Source of the DNA: Pratylenchus scribneri
Lineage: Eukaryota > Nematoda > Chromadorea > Rhabditida > Pratylenchidae
DNA length: 64,000 bases
NCBI GenBank assembly: GCA_030063045.1
Contig: JAQSEB010000020.1
Coordinates: 1,426,001-1,490,000 of the forward strand
Direction of reading: 5' to 3'
The position numbers were made by a program, and so were the translations under genes. This document shows positions 13,056 to 25,171 of the stretch, in pieces. The first letter of the stretch is position 1; every line of letters starts with the position of its first letter. A model generated the notes under the pieces. The model was not told the DNA's origin. It searched no databases and was given only the letters and a program-made list of their open reading frames with translations.

Positions 13056-14650
13056 TTATTTCTTAATTCCATCATCCACAATTTGCCCTTGTTGATTTCC
13101 AATTCCTTCCTCCTTCTTCTTTTGTTGTTGTTGATTGTTGGCCATCCAAATTTGTTGCCATAAATTTTGATAAAATGTCGACAATGAGGCGGCGTTGCCC
13201 CCCTCAACAAAAGGTTGTTGTTGGCCAATGATTGGTGGGGACGGCCATTGCCAACCACCGAATTGATGGCCAAATTGATGTTGATTTTGGCCATAAATTT
13301 GTTGTTGTTTTTGTTGTTGATTGGCCAACATGGCGACGGCGGCAAATTGGGCGGCGGTAATGGCGGAAGGATATGAAGAAGGAAAAGCGGTGGAGAAATG
13401 TTCAGGGGCCAAAATGAGAGGACGTTTGGGAGGAGGACAATAATTCGAGGATTGAGACGGGGAAATGTTGGTGGAGGAATTGGACGAAGCTGAAAACAGT
13501 GAAGAATTCAACAGGGCAGCAGGGCCTAAATTATTGGGGGAATTATTGAAATTTAGGACATTTTAAAAAGTTTAAAAATTTAATTAATTCAGTTAAATTA
13601 AATAAATGAAAAACTGACCAATTTTTGGTTCATCGACCGGCGATGGAGAAAAGTCGGATGCCCCTCTTTTGCGGGATGATCCCTCGCGAAAACCCTTGGC
13701 AAATGGATTGAATTCAATCTGAATTTTTGGGCCGTTCATTCCATTCTTTCATTCCCTATTTTCACCTTCAAGTTTGTGAGTGCCTCACTTTGGTAGGCGG
13801 TCACCGCAATGAATTTGCACTCTTTTGGTCGAAATTTGTACACAATTGAACTGGACATGGACAAATTGGTTGGATTTGGAATGCATTGGAAAAGTATTAT
13901 TATGGGCTGATATTTTTGCATGGAGCAAAGGGAAATCTAATGAATGGGAATGAATTGTTGTATCAAACAAAAAAGATCAGAAAATGTACCAATGTTTTGT
14001 TATTTCCCTCTTTGTTCGTCAATTTGACCCGTTCAAATGTGATGCGTTCTTGGCTGGCCCAAAATTCACCCGAATTCCATCCTTCATGGTGCTCGACCTG
14101 CGTAAAAATGAGAATTAATGGCCAATTTAATGTGCCATTTCCATACAGAATTGGATTGCATTGGACCATTGTCGTCTTGGCCAGATGGGGACCATCCACC
14201 CGCTTGATATTTATACCTGCGAAATGGAGCATAAATTCCATCAAAATAATTTGAAAATCACCGATTATTGTCAATTTTCTCCATGTACATGACTAATCCA
14301 TATTGCCCTTTTGGGTCCAATCCGCGCAAATTCAATTCCAATTTTGGGAACATTTTCCTAATAATTTGTCCAATCCATTCAATCCATTTTATGTCTATTC
14401 ATTACCTGCCCGGTTTGGTCACGACCATTTCATTGCCAACTTTATCAAATTTTTGCCAAAGTTCTTTATTGGCCAATTCAATGCTAATTTGGGCAGAAGA
14501 ATTGGTCACAACGTTTTGGACTGGCTCAGGATCGGGATCAGCGGGAATTTGGGGGCCAAAATGAAGGGCAGCAGCCGAATTGAATGGAGGAAATGTGACC
14601 GCTGGGTTTTGGAATTGGAGGGGAAAGGGTTTGGGCAGAGGCAAACTCAT
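13056..14650 (-). CDS. T-box transcription factor
   Basis: T-box proteins are DNA-binding developmental regulators. Start ATG 14650 gives MSLPLPKPFPLQFQNP. The T-box begins with LWQKFDKVGNEMVVTKPGR and MFPKLELNLRGLDPKGQYGL, continues through GEFWASQERITFERVKLTNKEG and IVYKFRPKECKFIAVTAYQ, and after a 49-bp intron reads IEFNPFAKGFREGSSRKRG, the conserved end of the domain. The C-terminal exon (13056 to about 13530) is low in complexity, rich in Ser, Pro and Gln (LANQQQKQQQ, WMANNQQQQKKKE), as in activation or repression tails. The segment containing RVDGPHLAKTTMVQCN differs from the usual central T-box, which suggests a divergent nematode-specific member. I cannot assign it to one tbx subfamily. 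Confidence 0.88.
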
Positions 14651-15804
14651 TTTTTTCTATTTAAAATGTGCGTGAAATTTAGGAAAAAGGTTAAGTGAAA
14701 ATGGATTATTAGGGAAGGGGAAAAGTGGTCATTTGGGGCGGGCCAACACAATTATTATTCCCTCTTCATCTTTTAGCCACTTTTTTGCTGACCAATCCTC
14801 GCCCCACACTCCTTCCCTTCATCCTACACCGTATTCTCCCCTTTTAGCCCCATCAATTTTGCCCACATATTTGCCACTTTCCATTATCCCCTTCCCCTCA
14901 CATTCTCAATCCCCGATGCAATGATGACCAATTTCTACCCTTAAAAATGTTCACGTTTCTGACAATTTTGCATTGGCATTGCCCCCCGTACAAATTTGAT
15001 GATGGTCGACGGGTTTACGAGTGTTTGGGAAAATGCCGGAAGACAAAATTGGAACGGAAAAGGCAACTAACCAATACAAAAATGATTGGAATACAATTGG
15101 AGATTAATGAATGGAATGGAATTGATGATGTGGGAAAAGGCCAAAAGTGTCATTGGATGTTGAAAGTGTCCACAAATGTGTTCACATTGGAAAGGATGGA
15201 CTCTGATTGAAGGGATTGATTGCAGCAATTTTTGAACATTTAATATATTGGTTGGAAATGAAAATTATAAAAAGTACAATCTTGAATGCCATTCCATTGC
15301 CATAGCAAAGTAGAGGGAAAAAGCCTGGACCACAGTGAAAATCATCCTAAACATCACTTCTTCGGCAGCACCAGAAGTTCCTTCCCCGCAGCAAAAATCC
15401 ATCTCACTTTCTTTCTTTTGTCGGCTTTTGTCGATGGTCGAGAATCTCAAATGGCGGTTACTCAATCAGCCTCAATTTTCATCAATCCTCTCGTTTTTTT
15501 TGCAAATTCGCTTTAAATTGCCGATGAAAAACGAAATTGAATAGTTTTTTAACATTATTACAACCATTGTTTTTAATTTAGCTTTCTCATTGATAATATA
15601 AAACTGTCAATGGTTAAATTAAACTTAATTGTCGAATTTCTTTAAAAAAATACAAAAAAGATGGATAAAATAAAGGGGCAATTACAATCTCATTCCGGAA
15701 TGAACTATGCAAATTACAATTACAATCATTTTATTAACCTTCCCACCGTCCAAATTGATTCCAATTAAATTATACAATACAATAAATGATGAGATGATGG
15801 CAAA
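14651..15804. other. Intergenic between T-box gene and lysine-rich gene
   Basis: About 1.15 kb upstream of the T-box start, presumably with its promoter. A single open frame at 14947-15210 (+, 87 codons, ATG start) has no family similarity and no visible partner exon. A TTCCGGAA/ATTACAATC repeat lies at 15681-15726. Confidence 0.4.
15681..15726. repeat. Second copy of the TTCCGGAA / ATTACAAT repeat
   Basis: ATTACAATC is followed by a TTCCGGAA palindrome at 15693-15700 and then by AATTACAATTACAATC. This mirrors the arrangement at 10071-10164 on the other strand. Confidence 0.55.
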
Positions 15805-16402
15805 TTAATTTGTGAATGTATGATATGTAAATTTCTTCTGGCTCTCCGTTGGCGTTTTTGACAAACTTGCATTAACAGGAAGACTCGTCTTTTGCTTCAA
15901 TGCCATTTTCAGGGGCAAATATTTAGTTTGTTTAAGCGAAATTGAAATCTTCCTCTTCACCATCCTCTTTTGTTCTTCCGTGAGCCGTCCATCCTCAATA
16001 TTTTCCATCACATTAACTGATTGTTGTTGGCATTTTTGTTTCCTTTTGGCCAATTTCTGATGAAAAAGAATGGCATTGACCAAACTGAAAATGCTGGGTG
16101 TTTTGGTGGTGGTGGTAATGAATTCTTTTTGATAAGAAGCCGCCGTATCCCCTTTCGACGATTCCGAACGTTTCAATGAGGAATTTAGCATTTGGAGAAT
16201 AATTTTTGACAAATTTTTGTCTGAATTTTTGTGGATTGGGTGGAATGATTGGAATGGGAGAATTCAACTTCCTTCAACTCTTCTTTGACTTTTTCAACGA
16301 GTTTTTACTCATCAAGTATTTTCCTATGACTTCCTCTTCCTCAATTTTTATGCAAACATTCAATTTGGGTTCACATTTTAACGCAAAACTTTTTCGGTGC
16401 AT
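15805..16402 (-). CDS. Lysine-rich protein of unknown function
   Basis: Two exons, 16279-16402 and 15805-16220, joined by a 58-bp GT..AG intron, give 179 residues from ATG 16402 (MHRKSFALKCEPKLNVC). The lengths add up to a whole number of codons and the join keeps the frame, which supports the model. The protein is rich in Lys, Ser and Thr (KKSKKNKNLSK, KEFITTTTKTPS, EEQKRMVKRKISISLKQTK), without signal peptide, membrane segment or recognised domain. The composition suggests a nuclear or disordered protein. The stop lies at 15805. It is tandem with the neuropeptide-like gene: the ATG here lies 93 bp downstream of that gene's stop. Confidence 0.5.
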
Positions 16403-16495
16403 CGTGAAGGAATAGTAAAGGTGAAAATGGGGGTTAAATTAAACTTGGAATATTCACATTTGACAAATATAAATATGATGGAAAGGAGAATCAAT

Positions 16496-17023
16496 TCAAT
16501 GGAATGAAAGTTGCCAAATTGTTTGTGGCTCTTCCCTTTCGCCTCTTTTCCCAAATCCAATGGCCAATTCGGCCAATTTGTCTGTCAGTGCCGCACTATT
16601 TTCCACATAACCATTGGTGGGCCATTGTTGTCTTTTGCCAAAACGAATGCCCAAATCCATGGTTGGATCAGCAGATTCGGGCATTCCACGCTTCCAAGCC
16701 CTCCAAATGAATGGATTCAATCTGTTTGGCATTCCTCCAAAGGACTGCTGCTGTTGAGCCCTTCGGGCACCATCATCATCGAATGCGCCACCCCTCTTCC
16801 AAGCTCTCCAAACGAATGGATTCAGGCGATTCGTACGGCCAGTGGATTGATGATGGGCCGATTGTTGTAGTTCATTGGCTGATGAAAAGGAGAAAAGTTG
16901 AATTCCAAACTGAAAAATAAATATGCAACAAATTCAAATAAACTTTTTGAGATTTACCGAAATTGTTGGCAACAATAGGAGCATCAAAATGGGGACAAAA
17001 TGATTCAATTTTGCGAAGTACAT
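16496..17023 (-). CDS. Neuropeptide-like precursor with duplicated NRLNPF[VI]WRAWKR unit
   Basis: Two exons (16958-17023 and 16496-16909) joined in phase 0 by a 48-bp intron give about 159 residues. The first exon is a signal peptide (MYFAKLNHFVPILMLLLLPTIS). The second contains two near-identical units ending in dibasic sites, NRLNPFVWRAWKR and NRLNPFIWRAWKR, and two sites of the form Gly-Lys-Arg that would give amidated peptides: one ending LGIRF-GKR and one ending LAIGF-GKR, the latter starting with QQ (possible pyroglutamate). This is the layout of a regulated-secretory precursor cut by proprotein convertases. The LGIRF ending resembles FMRFamide-like peptides; the WRAW unit I do not recognise. 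The tail after the last KR is GEREEPQTIWQLSFH. Precise orthology to a known nlp or flp gene is not assigned. Confidence 0.75.
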
Positions 17024-17842
17024 TCTCTCGAAATATTGCTGCAAAATGATGTGAAAATTTGAGAGAAAATTGGATGAAACGGGCAAAATATTGTGAAGAT
17101 TTGAGGGCGGTCTAGTAGATTCAAAATTAAAATTCTCCTTTAGGGATTCACGATGGACGGATTAAAAAAGCTGAGGAAAATGAGGGAATCCTTTTAATGG
17201 AAGAAAAATGCCCGGAAATGATGATTACATCATCTTATTAGGCATTGATGGTAAGAAAAACATTTTAATATGCAAGCAGTAGAGCAAAATTGCCGAATAA
17301 GAATAATCATGAAACCTATCAAATGCAAAATGATGCTTCTTTTCTGTCTAGTGAGCAAAATTTTGTGTGAATTCTCAGTAGAAAAGGCCAAATTTGTGAT
17401 GTGGGCCAGAGGCCAAATCGAGTGATAATAAGAATTTAACAAGGAATGGAAAATGGCAGCAGCAGCAGATGTTTTATGTCCAACAAAATGTCCCGTGAAT
17501 TGTTCAAAAATTTCTCACCCACCCATCCATTCATATTATTTCTGGGAAAAAAAGAATTGTGTGGTCAAATGTGGGGGAATTGTATGTATTGGGAATGTGA
17601 GAATTTATGTCTAATTAATTTGGCTTTATACAATTAAATGGTCCCCAACTTCTCCAAATATTATAATTTGGCTGACGGCATCTCTTGGGAATATTTTTTA
17701 TGGGACAATGGGAATGGTAAAAAGAATAGAATGCAAATTTTGTAGTCAAATGAATGAATAATTTATCAAGTTAAAAGAATAAAAAAAATAAAAATATTTG
17801 AAAAACAAAAGTAGAAAAAGAGATCATCAAATTCATCATAAT
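17024..17842. other. Intergenic between neuropeptide-like and CLP1 genes
   Basis: About 820 bp holding the 5' side of the neuropeptide-like gene and the 3' flank of CLP1. Short frames at 17230-17442 (-) and 17446-17637 (+) have no supporting features. I see no RNA gene. Confidence 0.4.
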
Positions 17843-19762
17843 TCATAAACTGTTGTCGTCCACAAATGTGACATCGGAAAGGAGTGCAACTTTTGAAGGA
17901 AGCGGATATGGTTGTGGACTGAGTAAAGTGATGACCTAAAAAAGATTAAATAAATTAAATTCATTTATGCCCATTATCATACCTTTTTTGTTGGATCGAC
18001 GCCGGTGATCACCAAAAAGCCAATGGCCGGTTTCTTCAGCAAATTTTGATCGACCTGCGAATCGGGTGGCATAAGGGCGATCACATGGTTAAGCAATTCT
18101 GCGGAAATTGGGACAGAAACAATCTGAAAATGAAAGGAATTTTAAAATTGTACCTTTTAATTTTAATATTTGTACCTGAACTCGATGGTCTTCAATCACC
18201 ATTCCGATGGGAAGACAAGAATCCGGTAATTGTTCGGCGCCAATTTTTGCAATTTGTAATTCTTGTTCTTCAGCGGGTTTATCGTAGGAAATTTCAAAAG
18301 AATGCGGGAAAAGAGGCGACGATTTGGTGCCATAAAAATACTAATAAAAATGAATAATTTTGTAAAATAAATTTTATACTGACCCTATGGATTGTTGCAC
18401 GTCGAGCACCACTTCGAACTTCCTGGGATCGGCTTTCGACTCCGCCCGATTTAGGCAAATGCAAAATCTGAAAAATAAACCATCAATAATCAAATCAATT
18501 TTAATTATTTAATCATAGTAAATTGAAAATGCATTTACAATTGCAATTACAATTAAGAATTTACACAATCGCAATTACAACTTAGAATTTACAATTACAA
18601 TTACAATTGAAAACACATTTACAATTACAAAATACTTAATAATAAAAATTTAAATGAACATTTAATTAATCGAAAACATAATCGAATTTAATCTATAACA
18701 CACATTTAATCAAAAAAAAAAAAACATTTTTATTAGTCAATTGATATATCTTACCTTCACAAATGTGGGCAAATCCTGTTGCAATGAACTGTAAAGTCGT
18801 TCGTGGTCAAGTACGATGACCACATCCGGCTCGAATTTTTCAGCCGCGTTCACAATGCAGGCATAGCCATCGCCTTTCACCCATCCACAAGTGTTGACAA
18901 TGTAGCCAGAAACATTGCAGGCCAACGAGGAACGCGCCTTTTTTTTGACAGATTCCGCCAACTCATTGACCAATTCATCATAGAGACGAAGATTAGCGGA
19001 TGGGGTCACATGGCCGAACTAAAAATGGACTTAAATAAAATTTTAAAAGTTAATTTTGTACATTGTAAACGTATGCTGCCTTCCGATCGAAACCATCGAC
19101 AATGTCGGCCGGTTTTTCAATGTAAAGACAACCAATTGTGCCGGGAATTGAAACACTGCTCTTAAATTTATTTGATTTTTTAAATAAATTATTCAAAATA
19201 TTTAAAACCTGTCCAATATCCAAGTCTATATAGAGCGGAGTTCGTCCTTCTCGGACAGCATAATTGCACAAAATTCGGCATAATGTCGTTTTGCCAACAT
19301 CCGTTGGTCCCGCAATTAACATCCGCGGTCCACGTGCTGTCGCATTTGGGTCCGCCAACAGTTGGGTTTCCGCCGTTTTCCGCAATGATTCCAGGGCAGC
19401 ATGCGTGTTCAAATAAATAATCTATTTGGAAAATATTTATTTTAATAATTGATTGTTAATAATTAATGAACCATTGGTGTTTGTTGTGCAATATAAATGC
19501 TTTCAGTTTTGCCGACCACTGCGATCTCTGCACCGCGGTATGAGAAGATTGCAGCACGAAAACCTATATATGTTTAAATATTAATTTTATATTTCCAAGT
19601 CAAACCTGGTGGCAATGTATATCTTTTGTTTTTTGCAAGAGGCGTCCCAAAAACTTCAGCCACTCCTTTTAGCAATTCAACGATGCATTCCTCTGCACCA
19701 ATTTCAAGTCGAAGTTCACTGTCCTCATTCAGACTAAATATTTTTTCCTTTTCACTTTCCAT
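17843..19762 (-). CDS. CLP1: CLP1 polyribonucleotide 5'-hydroxyl kinase
   Basis: CLP1 is an RNA 5'-kinase and a subunit of pre-mRNA cleavage factor II and of tRNA splicing complexes in the nucleus. From ATG 19762 it begins [20 protein letters not shown], typical of the N-terminal beta domain. The P-loop is [11 protein letters not shown], followed by [58 protein letters not shown] and [18 protein letters not shown], all collinear with CLP1 proteins. The C-terminal domain includes [21 protein letters not shown] and ends VTFVDDNSL at TGA 17843. About eight short-intron exons are used; one intron carries the ATTACA repeat. It is the last of a same-strand series starting with NDUFV2; the Ly6-like gene stops 284 bp upstream, and an AAAATCAG acceptor-like sequence lies 4 bases before the ATG. 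Confidence 0.94.
18534..18630. repeat. ATTACA-type dispersed repeat in a CLP1 intron
   Basis: Composed of units such as AATTACAATTACAAT. A 22-nt segment at 18565-18586 recurs exactly at 58587-58608 in an EVI5 intron, 40 kb away. Confidence 0.7.
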
Positions 19763-20046
19763 TTAACTGATTTTAATAAAATATTAATTTATTTGATAAT
19801 TATGTTGAAAAATCAAATGGCAATGAACCATTATTGAATTAAATAAATAAATTAGTTAACTAAATTTTATCATTAACAAAATATTATGTAGGAGATGCAC
19901 CAATTTATCGATTATCTATTATTGTATATTTATGATAATGAATGTGATTAATAAAAATGAGAATTTAATGTCAAAATTGGAATAGGAATTTAATGATTAT
20001 TTGTCTAGCATTGGGCAATTAATAGAGAATAAAAAAGTTGGATCAA

Positions 20047-20731
20047 TCAAAATTTGGCCAGCAGGAATATGAACACCATCAGCATTGGAATTAAGAATTC
20101 AATTCGCCTGACAACTGCCGAATTGCATGGCTCATTCTAAATGAAAATATTTAAAATTTAAATAAATTTATATAAATTATTTACATTTTCCTTATTGAAG
20201 CACTGATAAATGTAAAGGGTGATTCCTTTATTGCCCGTTCTTCTTTTGCCATCAACCGGCTCATCGCCCGTATAGGCACATTCCCTCACAACATTGCTCT
20301 CATCACCAAAATTTTGTAGCACTTTTCGACAAGATCTTGCCTCTTTCCCAGCCAATGGTCCATTGTGCAGTGGTGGACAGACCTTGAGAATTTATTTTAT
20401 AATAATAATAAATTAATGTTAAAGATAAAACTCACTGTAATGAAATCCTTCAATTCATCCACATTACTGCTGGTGCAATTTTGTTGGTCATCATTGTCCG
20501 AATTGCAAACATAGCAGCTTATCCGTGATTTCACTAGTGCTTCGGCATCCACCGGAACGGATTCTCTAAAATATTCAGTTTAAGTTCAATCCGGATTTGT
20601 TTAATTAGATTTGTATTTTCGGGAAAGATTTGTATTCCATTTTGCTAAATGACTTACCCTTTGTCATTGGCGGCTACAATCAACATTGTTTGCACAAATA
20701 TTGTTGTCCAAAATAGTCCGAATGAATACAT
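20047..20731 (-). CDS. Ly6/uPAR-like (quiver/sleepless-like) GPI-anchored protein
   Basis: Read from ATG 20731 over four short exons. A signal peptide (MYSFGLFWTTIFVQTMLIVAA) is followed by a domain with a Ly6-like cysteine pattern: SCYVCNSDNDDQQNC, VCPPLHNG, RSCRKVLQNF, VVRECAYTGDEP, YIYQCFN and EPCNSAV. The protein closes with a hydrophobic tail (FLIPMLMVFIFLLAKF), which fits a GPI-attachment signal, and stops at 20047. The C-x-x-C start and the ECAYTG block are like the quiver/sleepless group, whose members modulate channels and receptors at the cell surface; C. elegans has many such proteins. The exact target cannot be inferred. It sits between EMC4 and CLP1 on the same strand. Confidence 0.72.
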
Positions 20732-21248
20732 TTTGCTGAAAAATATAATTGAATGAGAAAATAAAAAATGAAATGATGAGAATTTTTTAATGATTGATCT
20801 TCTATCTTTCAAAACTAATCTCAATCATCCAATCCCTTTAATAATTGACTGATTTTAAACAATTCCCGCTAGACGATACCCACATTTTCCATCATTTTAA
20901 AATGTCATGGGAGAGCGGTTGGTTGAAAAGATGATGTTCTCTTCAACTATAGCCTACCTTTTTATTATTATAAAATTCGTCCCGCAAGTATGTAGAAGTG
21001 CTCCCTCACTATTTTTGAAAAATCGATAGCCAGTTGCCAGATGGGAAGAGTGACTTTTTTTCTTCCTCCAAAAGACGTAATTCCGTTTCCGTTCTTGTGT
21101 TTGCTAATTAGATTTATCCTGAATTTTTTAAAATATTTGATATGAAGAATTTTAAAATATGCTTGATATGATTTTAACATTTTATATCTTGATGATTACA
21201 ATAAAAATGAAAGCTCTTTCAATTTATTTAACTCAAATATGTGCACAA
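20732..21248. other. Intergenic between EMC4 and Ly6-like genes
   Basis: 517 bp, the longest gap inside the minus-strand series, so the Ly6-like gene probably has its own promoter. I see no coding exon or clear motif. Confidence 0.4.
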
Positions 21249-21983
21249 TTAAAATATGTCAGAAAATAAGGCAAATTGCATTCTTTCTTGTGGCAACATA
21301 AAATCGAGCCAATCTGATTCGTGGTTGGGCAGTAATCCCCTGCAAATTTATACATTAGAATGGAATAGGAAATTCATATATTTACATTGTATGACATTTA
21401 TAAACAGCTAGCCCAATTGCCCCACAATTGCCAATGACGAAGATGATTTTGTGGAGGATCAGCGAGCCAAGATGTTCTTGCTAAATTTAATTTTTGCTTA
21501 TTAAAAAATTAATCGCTGACTTCTAATGGTTTGAAGGCGGCATTCACCGAAAGAAGTGCCTTAATTGGTCGCCAAGCCATCATTACGACCATCATAATAG
21601 GAAAAATTGATATGGTGTTGCCGGCCATGTACATCATAAACCTAGAATTTAAATATTTTTGTACATTCCTAAAACATAACAACATATTCATTGGCAATGC
21701 TTTCACCGGTCCCAATGCAATATCCCATGCTCTTTTGCTGAGCAAATGCTGCTGTTGTTGTTCATTTTTTGAAGTGGTCTCAAGCTTAAAAAAGCTCTTT
21801 TAAAAAATCAACAAATTTGATAAATTGTTTAACCTGTTGCGAAGCAATAAAGCCCGGATGGTACCCCGGCGGATTCAATGATTGATCAGAGGCGGCAATT
21901 TTTATCAATGATCTGTTCGAAGTGCCTCCGCCCAAATCTAATCGCCATTTATTCATTGGATTCACTTGAGTTGATGAAACCAT
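21249..21983 (-). CDS. EMC4: ER membrane protein complex subunit 4 (EMC4/TMEM85)
   Basis: EMC4 is a subunit of the ER complex that inserts tail-anchored and multipass membrane proteins. From ATG 21983 the protein starts [20 protein letters not shown], then NPPGYHPGF and the family core [18 protein letters not shown], which continues after a short intron (about 21650-21690) into [20 protein letters not shown] and [19 protein letters not shown], two predicted membrane segments. The next exons read [21 protein letters not shown] and [17 protein letters not shown], ending at TAA 21249. This is collinear and of usual length. A TTTTTTTAG acceptor abuts the ATG directly, typical of a trans-spliced nematode message; the gene lies 140 bp after the LCMT1 stop, consistent with a downstream operon gene. 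Confidence 0.94.
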
Positions 21984-22123
21984 CTAAAAAAATTAGTATA
22001 ATAAAAACAGAGCAATTTAAATAAAATAATTGCTTTCGTAACATTTTAATGAATTTTATAAAATCAATCAAAAAATATTTATTTTTTAAATCAAAATAAT
22101 TTGAGAATAATTAATTTTAAAGA

Positions 22124-23365
22124 TCAATGATGGATGGAAAGTTGTGCAAGTTGGCTTCGATTCTTTGTTGAATCTTTGAATGCGTAAACTAAGCAATAAT
22201 GCTCCAAAAGTTGAATGAGGAGTTCGCGTTCATCCAACGGTTCCAAACTTTCAATTCTTTGTACTTCTTTTTCCGGAAAATTCGAATAAATTTCTCTAAT
22301 TGTCCAAGCATTGACACTGGAAAAACCGGCGGAAAGGAAACTAAATTAACTAGTTTAAATTTAAAATCTGGAAAAAATACCGCTGTTTTTGAGTTTGCAA
22401 TGATTTGCATGAAGCGATGCCAGGCAAAAGTATTCCTCGGCTATTTAAATTATCCACCATTATTTTGCCGAAATTGTCAGTCATACTGACCTAAAAAATA
22501 TTTAAATTAATACTTAATAAGAGTGACAAACCTGTTCATAACTTATGATTGCAATTGTTTCGAACAATTTTGCCAAATATTCAATCAATTCAAATGAGTG
22601 CTGTTCGTCCATGTACACAAAAACACATTCCGCAATAATCAAAGTTGGTTGTGAAAAATCCAAATCCGCCGTCGACAATTTATATTCAAATTCTCGCATT
22701 TGGCGTAAATCGGCCCCAATCAAATGATAATCGCCGGCGTGCAAATCACTGTGTTGATTTTCAACAGCTTTAAATTTTCGTTAATTATTTCAAAATAAAA
22801 ATTAATTTAACCTGGTTTACTAAAATATGAAGAAAGTTCGATGTTTTTGCTTCTTTGGATTTGACGAATTTTCTTTGAAGTGACACTGCTAAAATCGAAT
22901 TCAACAAATTTGTAGAATTTGAGGCCTTTTTCTTTTAAACGCCAATAAAGAGTGTCAAAACCGGCGCCAATATTGATGATTTGGGTAGATGGACCACCGG
23001 CCTGAATTATTTATTTGTATAATTTAATGATGAGAATTAAACCTCAATAAATTGCGTTGCCATTGAGGTAATTGCCGCCGTTCGAGCCCAATATCCACGC
23101 GATATTTCCGGATCTCGATGTTGATGGGCATTATTATCGCAAGCAAATATGAACGCTCCGATGAAATTGTCCGAATAATATTTTGCCTAAACAAAATAAT
23201 ACACATTTTAAACCGTAAACTTACTTGAACAGTATGATATTTACATTCAGTTGCATCATCATTGGTTTTTTGGACGGAATAATCATTTGAAACTGATGCG
23301 GTCCGCCGTCGATGGCTGACCTCAACTCCCAAGAGGCCAGAGCCCAAATCGGCTTCAGATTCCAT
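22124..23365 (-). CDS. LCMT1: Leucine carboxyl methyltransferase 1 (PP2A methylation)
   Basis: LCMT1 uses S-adenosylmethionine to methylate the C-terminal leucine of the PP2A catalytic subunit and so controls holoenzyme assembly. From ATG 23365 the order is VQKTNDDATECKY, AKYYSDNFIGAF, PEISRGYWARTAAI, the SAM-binding loop IINIGAGFDTLYWRLKEKG, KFVEFDFSSVTSKKI, ADLRQMREFEYKL, PTLIIAECVFVYMDEQHS and ISYEQ, all family landmarks. The C-terminal part includes ESLEPLDERELLIQLLEHYC and ends SQLAQLSIHH at TGA 22124. Six or so exons are read. It follows NDUFV2 by 169 bp and precedes EMC4 by 140 bp on the same strand. Confidence 0.94.
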
Positions 23366-23534
23366 TTAATAATTGAGCTTTAAATAAATTTAAATGTTCA
23401 AAAACGTAAATGTTATTAAAAATAAAATTATTTTGATTATAAAACAAATAAATGTAAAAGTTTGGACAATCAATTCGAACAATTTTATGCATTTAAATGA
23501 CTATTTATTAAAACAATGTGAATTATCGATTTGT

Positions 23535-24519
<985 letters not shown>

Positions 24520-25171
24520 TTTTGACTGAAGTAATTAAAAATCCTTTAAAAATTGAATTTATGTTTATGTGTACACATTTTATTCACAAATATTAAATGG
24601 GTGAGCGGTGTGAGTAAATTTCATATGCGGGTTTTTTGTAAACGAATTATTTTCGTAGTTTAATAAACAACAAGTATTAAAACGGGGAGAAAATTCGGCA
24701 ATTATGGAATACTTCCAAATTGATTAATTTAGAAGTAAGGATAAAGGAGGTAATTTTTTCCATTCCTACTCTCAAACAAAAACAAAGGTATTATTGATTG
24801 AATCACACAAAGTTTTTGTAAACAAAATTGCAAGTATAAAATCAATAAAAATGAATTTATAAAAACAGCATAAATTGGTATAACAACACAACCAACAAGT
24901 ATATTTTATTTTATGTCAGATCATTTTTGTTAAAATGTGGTAATAATAAAAGAAAACCCATTTCATATGTGAAAGCTAATGTTGGACACATTTGTGAATA
25001 TTTATGGAAGAAATTATGGATTCATTCAGGGGTGAAAATAATAAAAAAAAAAAACAACAAATTGGATGTGTGTGAAATGGGATGTGAAGACAATAAATTG
25101 GTGGTCTCTTTTATATGCAATAGAAGTAATCTCACAATTTGATTTGATATTCACACAAATATAATAAATCA
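24520..25171. other. Intergenic, no gene seen
   Basis: About 650 bp of AT-rich DNA between the USP stop and the NDUFV2 start. It would hold the promoter of the NDUFV2 group. A 71-codon plus-strand frame at 24927-25142 is Lys/Asn-rich and unsupported. Confidence 0.4.

Noticed and set aside
14947..15210. 87-codon plus-strand frame starting MFTFLTILHWHCPP
   Set aside because: Weakly signal-like start, but no cysteine pattern, splice partner or family support.
21650..21690. Apparent extra residues [13 protein letters not shown] in the middle of EMC4
   Set aside because: They are an in-frame readable short intron; removing it restores the family sequence [11 protein letters not shown].
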